DNA of 23,649 nt from a bacterium (GTDB taxonomy: Bacteria; JAUVQV01; DATDCY01), in the NCBI GenBank assembly GCA_036524115.1, contig DATDCY010000156.1, forward strand, positions 1 to 23,649, read 5' to 3'. A program made the position numbers and the translations under genes. The notes under the pieces are model-generated. The model saw only the letters and a list, made by a program, of their open reading frames with translations, did not search any database and was not told where the DNA came from. Every line of letters starts with the position of its first letter. The first letter of the stretch is position 1. This document shows positions 1 through 11,268 of this stretch, one piece after another.

Positions 1-224
1 AGCCGGCCCCCGCGGCGGCCCCCGCTCCCGCAGCGGCCGCGCCCGCCCCGGCCGGCGGCGGCGAGCTCGACGCCGTGCGCAACCAGGCCATGGACGCCTT
101 CAACAAGGAGGACTACCAGGCCTCCCGCGATCTGTGGAAGAAGATTCTCGAGAAGGCGCCGGACGACAAGCAGGCCAAGGAGATGCTCGAGACGACCGAG
201 ATGCTGCTGAACGCCCTCAAGTGA
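1..224 (+). CDS. C-terminal end of a TPR-like repeat protein (5' truncated)
   Basis: Only the last 74 codons are in the window; the open frame runs in from the left edge and ends at TGA 222-224. The visible part starts with an Ala/Pro-rich linker of about 20 residues followed by a helical segment with TPR-like spacing: small and aromatic residues in the pattern AMDAFNKEDYQASRDLW, then KILEKAPDD, then a second helix pair. This resembles one to one and a half tetratricopeptide repeats, which usually mediate protein-protein contacts. The Ala/Pro linker suggests a tethered or envelope protein, but the N-terminus is missing, so location and partner are unknown. The next gene starts 38 nt downstream on the same strand, so co-transcription is plausible. 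The TPR call is by pattern only. Confidence 0.6.
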   Translation, partial: PAPAAAPAPAAAAPAPAGGGELDAVRNQAMDAFNKEDYQASRDLWKKILEKAPDDKQAKEMLETTEMLLNALK

Positions 225-262
225 CCGAAGGGTCGCTGGGGAAACGGGGAAGGGCTCGGCGC

Positions 263-1423
263 ATGCGAAGCGTTTGGGTGGTCTTGTGCTGCCTTGTCGC
301 GCTCGGCGCGACGGGGGCGTCCGCCGCGGACGGCGGGGGGGACGCCGACACCGAGCCGTCGCTCGAATACCGGCCGCCCAAGCCCGTCCTGCCCGAACCC
401 AAGGGGCCGACGCCCGCCCCGCCGGTGACGGTGTTCCAGAGGTCCTTCGGCAGTTTCGGTATCGGCGGCGGATCGTTCGACGGGCCCCTCGACGCCGCCG
501 TCGGCGGCAAGGGGAACGTCTTCGTGCTCGACGGCGGGAACACCAGGGTCCAGATGTTCACGGACCGGGACCGGTTCGTCCTCGAGTGGGGGAGCTACGG
601 CACGGACGAAACTCGCGCCCAGTTCAGGAATCCCACGGGGATCGTGGTGGTTCCCGAATCCTGCTCCCGGATCGACCACGATGTCGTCCTCGTGATCGAC
701 ACGGGCAACAACCGGATCCAGTGGTTCAAGGTCCCGTGCACGGGGGACCCGACGAAGCTGTCGAACCTCCCGGTGGGCGACGCCCGCTCGGTCTTCGCCA
801 CTTTCCAGGCGGACTTCGGCTACCTCGGCGACAAGACGGGTGGGATCTCGGACGGCAAGTTCAACCGGCCCGTGGATGTCGCCTTCGACGAGTGGGTCGG
901 CACCACCATCGGGATGTGGGTCCTGGACGCGGGCAACGAGCGCATCCAGCACTTCACGCTGGACTTCAACACGCGCAAGGGGACCTTCGAGGCCAGTTTC
1001 GTCGAAAAGATCAACGACCTCTCCGGCTCCCGCGGCGACCTCAAGGGCCTGGTCTCGCTGGCGTGGTCGCACGAAGGGGCCTTCGACTACCTGTACCTCC
1101 TCGGCACGGGCTGCTCGATCCAGAAGTTCAAGCTGCAGAACATCCCGGTGCTCGACGCCGCCTGGCCGGCGGTGGCGCCCGAGAGCGATCTGTGCGTCCC
1201 GGCGCGGGTGCGCTACGACAGCAACAAGGAGTACGTCTACGTGCTGGACTCCGGCAACAGCCTGCTGTCGATCTTCCATCGTGGCGGGAACTTCATCGGC
1301 GCGATCCGGGGCGCCGACCGGCCCTTCAATAAGCCGGCGGGCGTGAACCTGACGCCGGACACGGGCACGTTCGTCGTCGCCGACACCGGCAACGACCTCG
1401 TGCAGAAGTTCACGCTGCGCTGA
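263..1423 (+). CDS. Secreted six-motif NHL-repeat beta-propeller protein
   Basis: 386 residues. I chose ATG 263 over the longer open frame from 134 because it gives a clean Sec signal peptide (MRS, hydrophobic core, GASA cleavage near residue 21) and follows a purine-rich GGGGAAGGG. A Pro-rich linker spans about 36-54. Six NHL-type motifs of the form (V/L)-D-x-G-N-x-x-(I/V)-Q-x-F occur near residues 86-100, 142-156, 218-232, 276-290, 325-339 and 370-384, as expected for a six-bladed propeller. The fourth (GTGCSIQKF) and fifth (SGNSLLSIF) are the most degenerate. The mature part has four cysteines (134, 159, 284, 311), possible disulfides that the neighbouring thioredoxins could act on. NHL propellers usually serve as binding platforms, and in metal-reducing Deltaproteobacteria they often lie beside multihaem cytochromes. 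The ligand is unknown. There is no lipobox, so it is probably soluble periplasmic or exported. Confidence 0.82.
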   Translation: MRSVWVVLCCLVALGATGASAADGGGDADTEPSLEYRPPKPVLPEPKGPTPAPPVTVFQRSFGSFGIGGGSFDGPLDAAVGGKGNVFVLDGGNTRVQMFTDRDRFVLEWGSYGTDETRAQFRNPTGIVVVPESCSRIDHDVVLVIDTGNNRIQWFKVPCTGDPTKLSNLPVGDARSVFATFQADFGYLGDKTGGISDGKFNRPVDVAFDEWVGTTIGMWVLDAGNERIQHFTLDFNTRKGTFEASFVEKINDLSGSRGDLKGLVSLAWSHEGAFDYLYLLGTGCSIQKFKLQNIPVLDAAWPAVAPESDLCVPARVRYDSNKEYVYVLDSGNSLLSIFHRGGNFIGAIRGADRPFNKPAGVNLTPDTGTFVVADTGNDLVQKFTLR

Positions 1424-1475
1424 CCGCCGGCGGACGGAGCGAGCCGTCCGGGCCGGGCCACGCATGGGAGGGGAG

Positions 1476-2072
1476 ATGGCCACAGACCACAGGATGATCG
1501 TAGGCGCGGTGATGGGTGCGGCTTTCGTCGTGGCGGTGGCAGTGGCGGCGGCCGCGCCGGTCGCCGCCGAGGAACAGGGCTTCACCCCCGTCCCGGTGAT
1601 CAAGGGGATCAAACAGCTTGAGTCAGGGAAGCCGGCGCCGGACTTCACGGTCAAGGACACGGCCGGCACGGTCTTCGACTTCGGCGTCGAGAAGACAAAG
1701 CGCGCCCACGTGCTCGTCTTCTGGTCGATCTTCTGCGAGCCCTGCCGCGAGGAGATGCCGGTCGTGGAGAAGCTCGCCAACGAGTACAAGCCCGCGGGGA
1801 ACGTCGAGGTCCTCACCGTGAACATGGACGGCGCGCCGTTCCTCGACGGCATCAAGGGCTTCATCAAGCAGTACAAGTACTCCTTCCGGATCCTCCTCGA
1901 CGAACTCGACGCCAAGGGGGAGAACTTTGCGATTGCCGATCCCTACCAGATCGCCGGCACCCCCGCCCTCATCCTCGTCGACGCGGAGGGGAGGATCGCC
2001 CAGAGCCACGTCGGGAGGATCAGCGAGGGCGACCTCAGGGCGATGATCACCGCCATGCTCGGGGCGAAGTAG
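1476..2072 (+). CDS. TlpA/ResA-family thiol-disulfide oxidoreductase (periplasmic thioredoxin)
   Basis: 198 residues. ATG 1476 is preferred over the in-frame ATG 1464 because GGAGG at 1467-1471 lies just upstream of it. An N-terminal hydrophobic stretch ending in VAAEE near residue 32 is a signal peptide or membrane anchor. The thioredoxin fold follows: the active site FWSIFCEPCREEMP has its CXXC at residues 87-90, and the cis-proline loop GTPALI has Pro163. Proteins of this type reduce disulfides outside the cytoplasm, notably in apocytochromes c before haem attachment (ResA, CcmG). The gene lies between a cysteine-containing NHL protein and a multihaem cytochrome, with 9 nt to the next start. 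Thiol reduction of those neighbours is therefore a reasonable inference, but the substrate is not shown. No CcdA/DsbD-type electron donor is present in the window. Confidence 0.85.
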   Translation: MATDHRMIVGAVMGAAFVVAVAVAAAAPVAAEEQGFTPVPVIKGIKQLESGKPAPDFTVKDTAGTVFDFGVEKTKRAHVLVFWSIFCEPCREEMPVVEKLANEYKPAGNVEVLTVNMDGAPFLDGIKGFIKQYKYSFRILLDELDAKGENFAIADPYQIAGTPALILVDAEGRIAQSHVGRISEGDLRAMITAMLGAK

Positions 2073-2081
2073 ACCGGGCTC

Positions 2082-3745
2082 ATGTCAGGCGGGACCCCCC
2101 AGCTGCGCCGCGCCATCCAGGTCCTGTGCCTGTGCGCGGCGCTGCCGGCCCTGCTCGCCGCGCCCGAGGCCAGGGCGGCGAAGCTCGACGAGGGTCAGCG
2201 GGGGGTCGCGTTCAAGGGCACCGACTTCCTCACCGGTGCCGCGCTGGACCTGGAGAAGTCGCTCGGCAAGCGAGTGATCCTCCTGGACTTCGGGTCCATC
2301 TACTGCAGTTCCTGCATGGTGACGGTCCCGAACCTGATCAAGCTGCGCAAGCGCTACCCGGAGGAAGATCTCGCGATCTTCAACCTCTATCTCGACATCT
2401 ACAACCCGCAGCGGGTCGTGAAGTTCTTCCGCGGGTTCGCCAGCGACATGCGGCTGAGTCTGCTCATCGACGACAAGCTGGCGATCAGCCGCGAGTATGG
2501 CGTCGACACGCTGCCGACGACCATCATCATCGACAAGGGCGGCGTCATCCGCCGGCGCATCGTCGGCTACACCGAGGCGGACGAGAAGGAGATCGACGGG
2601 GTCCTCGACCGGCTCATCAGCGAGCTGCCCGCCGCCGCGGCCCCGGGGGTGAGCAAGCGGGGCGAGGAGCCCTTCAACGTCTTCATCCCGGAGAGCTTCA
2701 CGAAGACCCGCCAGGACCGGGTGTTCGTCGTCGGGTACATCGGCGGCGCGGGCTCGCGCGACGTCACGATCAAGCTCAACAACCTGCCCGAGCGGGTCGT
2801 CACCGCCAAGGACGGCGTCTTCCACTCGCTGGTGAGCCTCTCGCTGGCGATGAATCTCGTCGAGGTCCGCGGGGGCGACGCGGCCGGCGGGTCGCAGAGC
2901 CAGTCGGTGGTCATCTTCCGCGAGACCCCGCTGGGCGGGGACATCGTCTCGGACCTGCCGGAGTACCGCTTCCACCGCGAGGAGGACAAGAAGACCTGCA
3001 GGAAGTGCCACGCGCTGGAGCTCTCGCCGCAGGAGGCGGCAGGCGGCGGCCAGAGCGAGACCTGCAACGTCTGCCACGCCGGCCTCGCCAAGCGCATCTT
3101 CACCCACGGGCCGATCACCGTCGGCGGCTGCCTGCCCTGCCACGACTACCAGAGCTTCCCGAACCGCTACGAGCTGCGGACACAGGGCGCGGAACTCTGC
3201 TACACCTGCCACGACCGGGTCCGGGACGCGATCCGCGGGGCGACGTACCTGCACGGCCCGGTCGCCGCAGGCGTCTGCACGGTGTGCCACGATCCGCACG
3301 GCGCGAACGAGCGCTTCCTGCTCATGCGCAAGGGCGACCGCATGTGCATCAACTGCCACCAGGACATGCTCAAGGAGTTCGCGCTGCCCTACGTGCACCG
3401 GCCGATCGTCGACGGCAGCTGCACCGGCTGCCACGACCCGCACGGCGCCAAGTACCCGAAGATGCTCGTGCTCCCGCGCGAGCAGCTGTGCAACAAGTGC
3501 CACGACCTCTCGGCGCTGGCCCACATGCACAAGGTCGGGGTCCCCGCCCGCACCGCCTTTCCCGCCGGGACGCCGGTCGCGGCGGACGGGACCACCGTCT
3601 GCTACACCTGCCACTTTTTCCACGCCTCGAGCCAGCCCAAGCTCATCCGCGGGACGCAGGACGTCTGCGGCCTGGGCTGCCACAACGCACCCGCTGCCGG
3701 CGAAGAGGAGGGCGGCGGGGAATCCCCGGGGGAGGAGGGCTCGCA

Positions 3746-3749
<4 letters not shown>
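2082..3749 (+). CDS. Thioredoxin-domain / doubled-CXXCH multihaem cytochrome c fusion
   Basis: 555 residues with a Sec signal peptide (RR in the n-region, cleavage near ARA-AK, residue 32). Domain 1 (about 33-185) is a TlpA-like thioredoxin fold with CSSC at 75-78 and cis-Pro145 (TLPTT). Domain 2 (about 200-280) is a beta-rich segment with a pattern like Ig-type or glucodextranase-B modules (VxGxI, then DGxF, then LxxxxNxxEV). Domain 3 (about 300-540) has nine CXXCH haem motifs starting at residues 306, 328, 350, 373, 399, 422, 447, 470 and 507, plus one CX3CH (CGLGCH, 529-534). The motifs are paired in units of about 49 residues with recurring HGPxxxGxC and CHDPHG, typical of doubled-CXXCH cytochromes. 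It probably acts as a periplasmic electron carrier with up to ten haems. The ribosome site is weak. The stop overlaps the next gene by 4 nt. The tail is Glu/Gly-rich. Confidence 0.88.
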
Positions 3750-7592
<3,843 letters not shown>

Positions 7593-7718
7593 GGCCGTGA
7601 GGCTCTTTTCCGCGCTGGCGGCGTTGCGCTCGCTCGTCTCTCCCTGCGGCGTACGGTCGTACGCCTCAGTCGTGACTCGTCGCGCGCCTTGCCAGCACGA
7701 AAAATAGCGCTCACGGCC
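7593..7718. repeat. 126-bp imperfect palindromic element between guaB and guaA
   Basis: The ends are perfect 9-bp inverted repeats: GGCCGTGAG (7593-7601) and CTCACGGCC (7710-7718). The pairing continues inward with about 15 of 18 positions complementary (GCTCTTTTCCGCGCTGGC against GCCAGCACGAAAAATAGCG) and becomes looser further in. The centre is a perfect 8-bp palindrome, GGCGTACG-GT-CGTACGCC (7648-7665). The element begins at the base after the guaB stop codon and ends 19 nt before the guaA ATG. Size and structure resemble a small non-coding palindromic repeat (REP- or MITE-like). No open frame of substance lies inside it. It may also affect guaB-guaA mRNA stability. Family membership cannot be decided from one copy. 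Confidence 0.65.
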
Positions 7719-7737
7719 TGGGAGACGTGAGAAGAAC

Positions 7738-9339
7738 ATGAAGACAGTGCATCGGCAGCCTTCGAAGACGAACCCCGCGGACCGGATCCACGCCGAGCGT
7801 ATCCTCATCCTCGACTTCGGCTCGCAGTACACGCAGCTGATCGCCCGCCGCGTCCGCGAGGCCCGGGTCTACTGCGAGATCCTGCCCTGCACCGCGGACA
7901 TCGAGGCGGTGCGGGCGTTCCGCCCGCGCGGGATCGTCCTCTCGGGCGGCCCGTCCTCGGTCTACGAGGAGGGGGCGCCGCTGGGACCGGCCGGCGTCTT
8001 CGACCTTGGCGTGCCGGTGCTCGGGATTTGCTACGGGATGCAGCTGCTCGCGCACCTGCTCGGCGGGGAGGTCGGCCGGGCGAGCGGTCGCGAGTACGGG
8101 CGCGCGCACCTGAAGGTGCTCCGCGCCGGCGATCTGTTCCACGGCTTCAGCGGTCGGGGCGCGGCGGGCCGGGTGGTCTGGATGAGCCACGGCGACCGCA
8201 TCGAGCGCCTGCCGCCCGGGTTCGCGCCGATCGCGCGGACGGCGAACTCGCCGGTCGCGGCGATGGCCGACCCGAAGCGCCGCTTCTACGGCCTGCAGTT
8301 CCACCCCGAGGTGGTGCACACCCCGGGCGGCGCCGCGTTGCTGGAGAACTTCGTGCACCGGATCTGCGGCTGCAGCGGCTCGTGGGACATGCACTCGTTC
8401 GTCGACTACGCGGTCGGCACGATCCGCCGGCAGGTCGGCCCGCGCGGCCGCGTCGTCTGCGCGCTCTCGGGCGGCGTCGACTCCTCGGTGGTCGCGCTGC
8501 TCGTGCACCGCGCGATCGGCGAACGGCTGACCTGCATCTTCGTCGACAACGGCCTGCTGCGGCGCGGCGAGGCCGACCAGGTGGTGCGGACCTTCCGCGA
8601 CCACTACCGTCTGAACCTGGACGCGGTGGATGCCTCGGCGCGCTTCCTGGGGAAACTCGCCGGCGTCACCGACCCGGAGCGCAAGCGCAAGATCATCGGC
8701 GAGGAGTTCATCCGCGTCTTCGAGGAGGAGGCGCGGCGCATCGGGAAGGTGGACTTCCTCGCGCAGGGCACGCTCTACCCGGACGTGATCGAGTCGGTGT
8801 CCTTCAAGGGCCCCTCGGCGGTGATCAAGAGCCACCACAACGTCGGCGGGCTGCCCGAGCGGATGCACCTGAAGCTGATCGAGCCGCTGCGCGAGCTGTT
8901 CAAGGACGAGGTCCGGGAGGTGGGCGTGGAGCTCGGGCTGCCCGAGCACATCATCCGCCGCCAGCCGTTCCCGGGGCCGGGGCTGGCCATCCGGGTGCTC
9001 GGCGAGGTCAACGCCCGCGACCTGGAGCTGCTGCGGGGCGCGGACGCGATCATCCAGGAGGAGGTCGAGGCCGCGGGCCTCACGCGCAAGCTCTGGCAGG
9101 CCTTCGCCGTGCTGCTGCCCGTGCGCTCGGTCGGGGTGATGGGCGATTCGCGGACTTACGAGAAGGCGGCGGTGCTGCGCGCGGTCAACAGCCTCGACGG
9201 CATGACGGCGGACTGGGCGAAGCTCCCCGACCGGCTCCTGCGGCGCATCTCGAACCGGATCATCAACGAGGTCAAGGGCATCAACCGCGTGGTCTTCGAC
9301 ATCTCCTCGAAGCCCCCCGCGACGATCGAGTGGGAGTGA
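7738..9339 (+). CDS. guaA: GMP synthase (glutamine-hydrolysing)
   Basis: 533 residues. It aminates XMP to GMP using glutamine and ATP, in the cytoplasm. The N-terminal class I glutamine amidotransferase domain (about 20-210) has the nucleophile Cys98 in GICYGMQ and His189/Glu191 in QFHPEV. The ATP-pyrophosphatase domain has the PP-loop ALSGGVDSS (SGGVDS from residue 244). The C-terminal dimerisation domain includes [11 protein letters not shown] and ends in TIEWE, the standard GuaA terminus. It is slightly longer than usual because about 20 basic or polar residues precede the conserved [12 protein letters not shown] 7738 is the first start after the palindromic element. The ribosome site is modest (GAGAAG), so a start a few codons later cannot be excluded. 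It is co-directional with guaB and probably co-transcribed unless the palindrome separates them. Confidence 0.97.
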   Translation: MKTVHRQPSKTNPADRIHAERILILDFGSQYTQLIARRVREARVYCEILPCTADIEAVRAFRPRGIVLSGGPSSVYEEGAPLGPAGVFDLGVPVLGICYGMQLLAHLLGGEVGRASGREYGRAHLKVLRAGDLFHGFSGRGAAGRVVWMSHGDRIERLPPGFAPIARTANSPVAAMADPKRRFYGLQFHPEVVHTPGGAALLENFVHRICGCSGSWDMHSFVDYAVGTIRRQVGPRGRVVCALSGGVDSSVVALLVHRAIGERLTCIFVDNGLLRRGEADQVVRTFRDHYRLNLDAVDASARFLGKLAGVTDPERKRKIIGEEFIRVFEEEARRIGKVDFLAQGTLYPDVIESVSFKGPSAVIKSHHNVGGLPERMHLKLIEPLRELFKDEVREVGVELGLPEHIIRRQPFPGPGLAIRVLGEVNARDLELLRGADAIIQEEVEAAGLTRKLWQAFAVLLPVRSVGVMGDSRTYEKAAVLRAVNSLDGMTADWAKLPDRLLRRISNRIINEVKGINRVVFDISSKPPATIEWE

Positions 9340-9394
9340 CCGCCCGCTCCTGACCGCGGGGCGCAAAGGCCGCCGTTCGATCCCTTGCCCCCGT

Positions 9395-9412
9395 GCCGGG
9401 CCCCGGCCCGGC
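9395..9412 (+). terminator. Possible terminator hairpin after guaA
   Basis: GCCGGGCC at 9395-9402 pairs perfectly with GGCCCGGC at 9405-9412 (8 bp, CC loop), 55 nt after the guaA stop. The downstream sequence is only moderately T-containing (TGTTCCCTTCC), so intrinsic termination is uncertain. Confidence 0.3.
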
Positions 9413-9480
9413 GGCGCCTGTTCCCTTCCGTCTCGCCCTGGCGCCTTCGGTCCGCGCTCGCGCTCAGCGGCTGCTCGACT

Positions 9481-9534
9481 GTCAATGCGCCGGCCACACT
9501 CAGCCGACACAGCCTGCGGCCGGCGCATTATGAC
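9481..9534. repeat. Long inverted repeat upstream of the low-GC gene
   Basis: AATGCGCCGGCC (9484-9495) is matched perfectly by GGCCGGCGCATT (9518-9529) around a 22-nt loop. Pairing extends to GTCA/TGAC at the outside with a 2-nt bulge. It shares the core GCGCCGGCC/GGCCGGCGC with the hairpin before guaB at 6081-6104. It lies at the left edge of the compositionally distinct segment. No transposase or target-site duplication was recognised. Confidence 0.55.
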
Positions 9535-9709
9535 CGGTCACAGGCGCCCCCGGGCCGTGGCCCTGTTGAGGAGGCTGTGGACTATTGTCCATCACGATTG
9601 CCGGTGCTACGGTGCTTCCATCCAGCGGAACGAGGACGGCACGGGCGATAGAGATGGAAGAAGCGATGACCCTGCAATCCGCGCTTGGGAAGGCTTGCGG
9701 AAAAGGTAT

Positions 9710-10831
9710 ATGACGAGAGTCATTGTTGTTCTCGTGTCGGTATTTCTCGGTTTGACGTCGGTCGCTTACCTGGTCATTAGCCGGGATAATCCTCGTCTAA
9801 TAGAGCTTACGGTGGGAACCGTTGTCCTGGGCATAGTCGTGGGGATCGTATCTTCCCTCGTGCATACTCTCGGCGACAGATGGTTCGAGAAGCATCGCGT
9901 CGCCGCGACGTTCTTGGGCCTGAGTGTGACCATGTTCTTCGTCGCCGTCTTGATCTTCGCGTCGAATGCGCCTCCTCGCATCAGTCGGAAGATCCCTGTA
10001 ACTTACCTCGTGAGTACCCCGGCGAAGGAGCTTCCCCGGCGATTGGAATTTGGAGACCGCGTTGTTGACTTCTGCTACTCGGATGCGGTGCGCATATTTG
10101 GTGCTGGTATGGCGTCACGCCCGGATAGGGCGAAGCTCCTAGAGGAATTGGTCGACCAAGGCACGTTTCCATCGGCATCGGACGGCCACGTCTTCCGTGA
10201 CCTGACAACGTTCTTGGTACCCTATTTCTTGGGCGAAGGCACTGGAGCCGGGGAACCGGAATTGGCCGCCTACTACAAGAAGTTGTGGCCGTTGGTTGGT
10301 ATACCCGACGATCAGATAGCGGGGGACGCCCTCGCTCTTGAGGACATTGAGGGACCAATTAGGGAGAACATGTACTTTGGTGTTCAGAGTGCCTTCGGGG
10401 CACCCATCGCAATTAGGGTTCCGAAGGGGATGACGATTAGGCTGATACGGAATGATCTCTGGACCTCCACATATGTCCTGGAGAACAGATATCTCAAGGT
10501 TCGGATTGGCATTCGAAGCCTATATTCAAAGCCGATGTCCAATCAAAGCGGGTATCCGTATGTGTACATAGTGTCTGCACTATCGCCGATGTCTCCGTAC
10601 GTGGACGGGCTGGAGCGCGAGTGGATGGGACCATTCATACCTTATGACACGATCATCTACTTCGACGTGGATTTTGATAGATTCTGGTACGGGTCGACGC
10701 AGATGAAATATTACGAAGAATGGGCAGAGAGCGTATTTTCTGTCCTGGACAAGAAGTTTGCCTGGGGACATCCCCCTCTCGTTGGCTCTAGATCGGCGTC
10801 CGGGCCTCCCCCACGTGCCGTGCAACCGTAG
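9710..10831 (+). CDS. Unrecognised membrane protein with three N-terminal helices; lower GC than its neighbours
   Basis: 373 residues from ATG 9710, preceded by AAAAGG. The frame stays open upstream to 9485, but that extension is GC-rich, Arg-rich and crosses the inverted repeat, so I rejected it. Hydrophobic helices lie at about 4-23, 31-51 and 64-84. Arg and Lys in the loop between helices 2 and 3 (GDRWFEKHR) suggest N-in topology, with the remaining roughly 290 residues outside the cytoplasm. That domain is rich in Tyr, Trp and Pro with no cysteine pair or catalytic motif I recognise. The base composition is about half GC by eye, and codons such as ATA, AGA and AGG appear that are rare in the rest of the window. 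It stands alone between guaA and a convergent block, beside palindromes, which fits horizontal acquisition. I assign no function. Confidence 0.72.
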   Translation: MTRVIVVLVSVFLGLTSVAYLVISRDNPRLIELTVGTVVLGIVVGIVSSLVHTLGDRWFEKHRVAATFLGLSVTMFFVAVLIFASNAPPRISRKIPVTYLVSTPAKELPRRLEFGDRVVDFCYSDAVRIFGAGMASRPDRAKLLEELVDQGTFPSASDGHVFRDLTTFLVPYFLGEGTGAGEPELAAYYKKLWPLVGIPDDQIAGDALALEDIEGPIRENMYFGVQSAFGAPIAIRVPKGMTIRLIRNDLWTSTYVLENRYLKVRIGIRSLYSKPMSNQSGYPYVYIVSALSPMSPYVDGLEREWMGPFIPYDTIIYFDVDFDRFWYGSTQMKYYEEWAESVFSVLDKKFAWGHPPLVGSRSASGPPPRAVQP

Positions 10832-10984
10832 TGATGGGTTGTGCCGGTGCTCGCTCGAGAAGACGACCTGTTACTCCAGCTTGGCGGTACGGATGGTCCA
10901 GCGTCCGTGGCTTGAGCGGGGGCGGGGCGGTGACGGGCGGACGCATGTGGAGCGCGAGGGAACCTGGGCGTCCGGACCAGAGCG

Positions 10985-11042
10985 GCCCCGTCAGGGGCGA
11001 AACCTGTTGTCTGAGCCCCGCAGGGGCGAGTTACAGGTTTCG
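10985..11042. repeat. REP/BIME-like nested palindromes
   Basis: Hairpin 1 is GCCCC-GTCA-GGGGC (10985-10998); hairpin 2 is GCCCC-GCA-GGGGC (11015-11027). Each is followed by GA. Around hairpin 2, CGAAACCTGT (10998-11007) and ACAGGTTTCG (11033-11042) form a perfect 10-bp inverted repeat. Two related palindromes in head-to-tail order between convergent genes is the usual setting of REP/BIME-type elements. No associated RAYT transposase lies in the window. Confidence 0.6.
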
Positions 11043-11052
11043 AGCGCAGGGC

Positions 11053-11156
11053 CGGACAGGCCCAGGTCGAGCGCGTAACTCAGCGGCCGCACGGCACCCC
11101 CCCGCCCCCGCGGCACGTCGGACAGGCTGCTGTCGAGCGCGCAACTCAGCGGCCGC
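11053..11156. repeat. Two 38-bp direct repeats, 66-bp period
   Basis: Copy 1 at 11053-11090 and copy 2 at 11119-11156 match at 33 of 38 positions. Both start CGGACAGGC, share TCGAGCGCG and end AACTCAGCGGCCGC; differences are confined to a 5-bp block and one further base. The intervening 28 bp is very C-rich. GTAACTC in copy 1 is also complementary to GAGTTAC at 11028-11034 in the adjacent palindrome, so both may belong to one repeat system. Confidence 0.6.
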
Positions 11157-11204
11157 CCTGGCCCGCGCCGCCGCCACCCCGCCTTGCCCCCCGCCAGCCT
11201 TTGT

Positions 11205-11246
11205 CGAAGACAAGAATGCCCGGCCGTGCGTGCGCACGACCGGGCA
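11205..11246 (-). terminator. Intrinsic terminator of ilvC
   Basis: On the - strand, TGCCCGGTCGTGC (11246-11234) pairs along 13 bp, with a single G-U wobble, with GCACGGCCGGGCA (11229-11217) around a 4-nt loop. It is followed by the T-rich run TTCTTGTCTT. It begins 22 nt after the ilvC stop and closes the long leftward gene block. Confidence 0.82.
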
Positions 11247-11268
11247 CGGATCCTCGCTGTAGCGCGCT

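Larger units (their letters stand above)
9340..9709. other. Intergenic region after guaA, GC-rich then lower-GC
   Basis: 370 bp without a convincing gene. The first part (to about 9560) is very GC-rich and holds a short GC hairpin (9395-9412) and a long inverted repeat (9481-9534). From about 9570 the composition drops towards that of the gene that follows. A 19-codon frame at 9654-9713 (ATGGAAGAA start) ends in an ATGA overlap with the next gene's ATG, but lacks a clear ribosome site. I found no good sigma-70-type promoter with correct spacing. Confidence 0.6.
10832..11268. other. Gene-free convergent intergenic region with palindromes and direct repeats
   Basis: 437 bp between the stop of the + strand membrane protein and the stop of the - strand ilvC. 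It contains two small GCCCC/GGGGC hairpins nested in a larger inverted repeat (10985-11042), a pair of 38-bp direct repeats (11053-11090 and 11119-11156), and the ilvC terminator (11205-11246). Open frames here encode only Arg/Ala/Pro-rich repeats and lack ribosome sites. I found no tRNA, integrase or transposase. Confidence 0.65.

Noticed and set aside
263-325. Lipoprotein signal in the NHL protein (two cysteines in the hydrophobic core)
   Set aside because: LCCL lies in the middle of the hydrophobic stretch and does not fit a lipobox; a GASA site follows as a normal signal-peptidase I cleavage.
113-1915. A 600-codon open frame on the - strand
   Set aside because: It lies antisense to the NHL and TlpA genes, with no recognisable domain and mirrored codon bias.
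9485-9709. Upstream extension of the membrane-protein gene to 9485
   Set aside because: The extension crosses a long palindrome, differs in base composition, is Arg-rich and would bury the first membrane helix. ATG 9710 has its own AAAAGG.
11053-11156. Integron attC site or short CRISPR array
   Set aside because: Only two repeat copies with a C-rich spacer are present. There is no GTTRRRY/RYYYAAC pair in the right arrangement and no cas or integrase gene.
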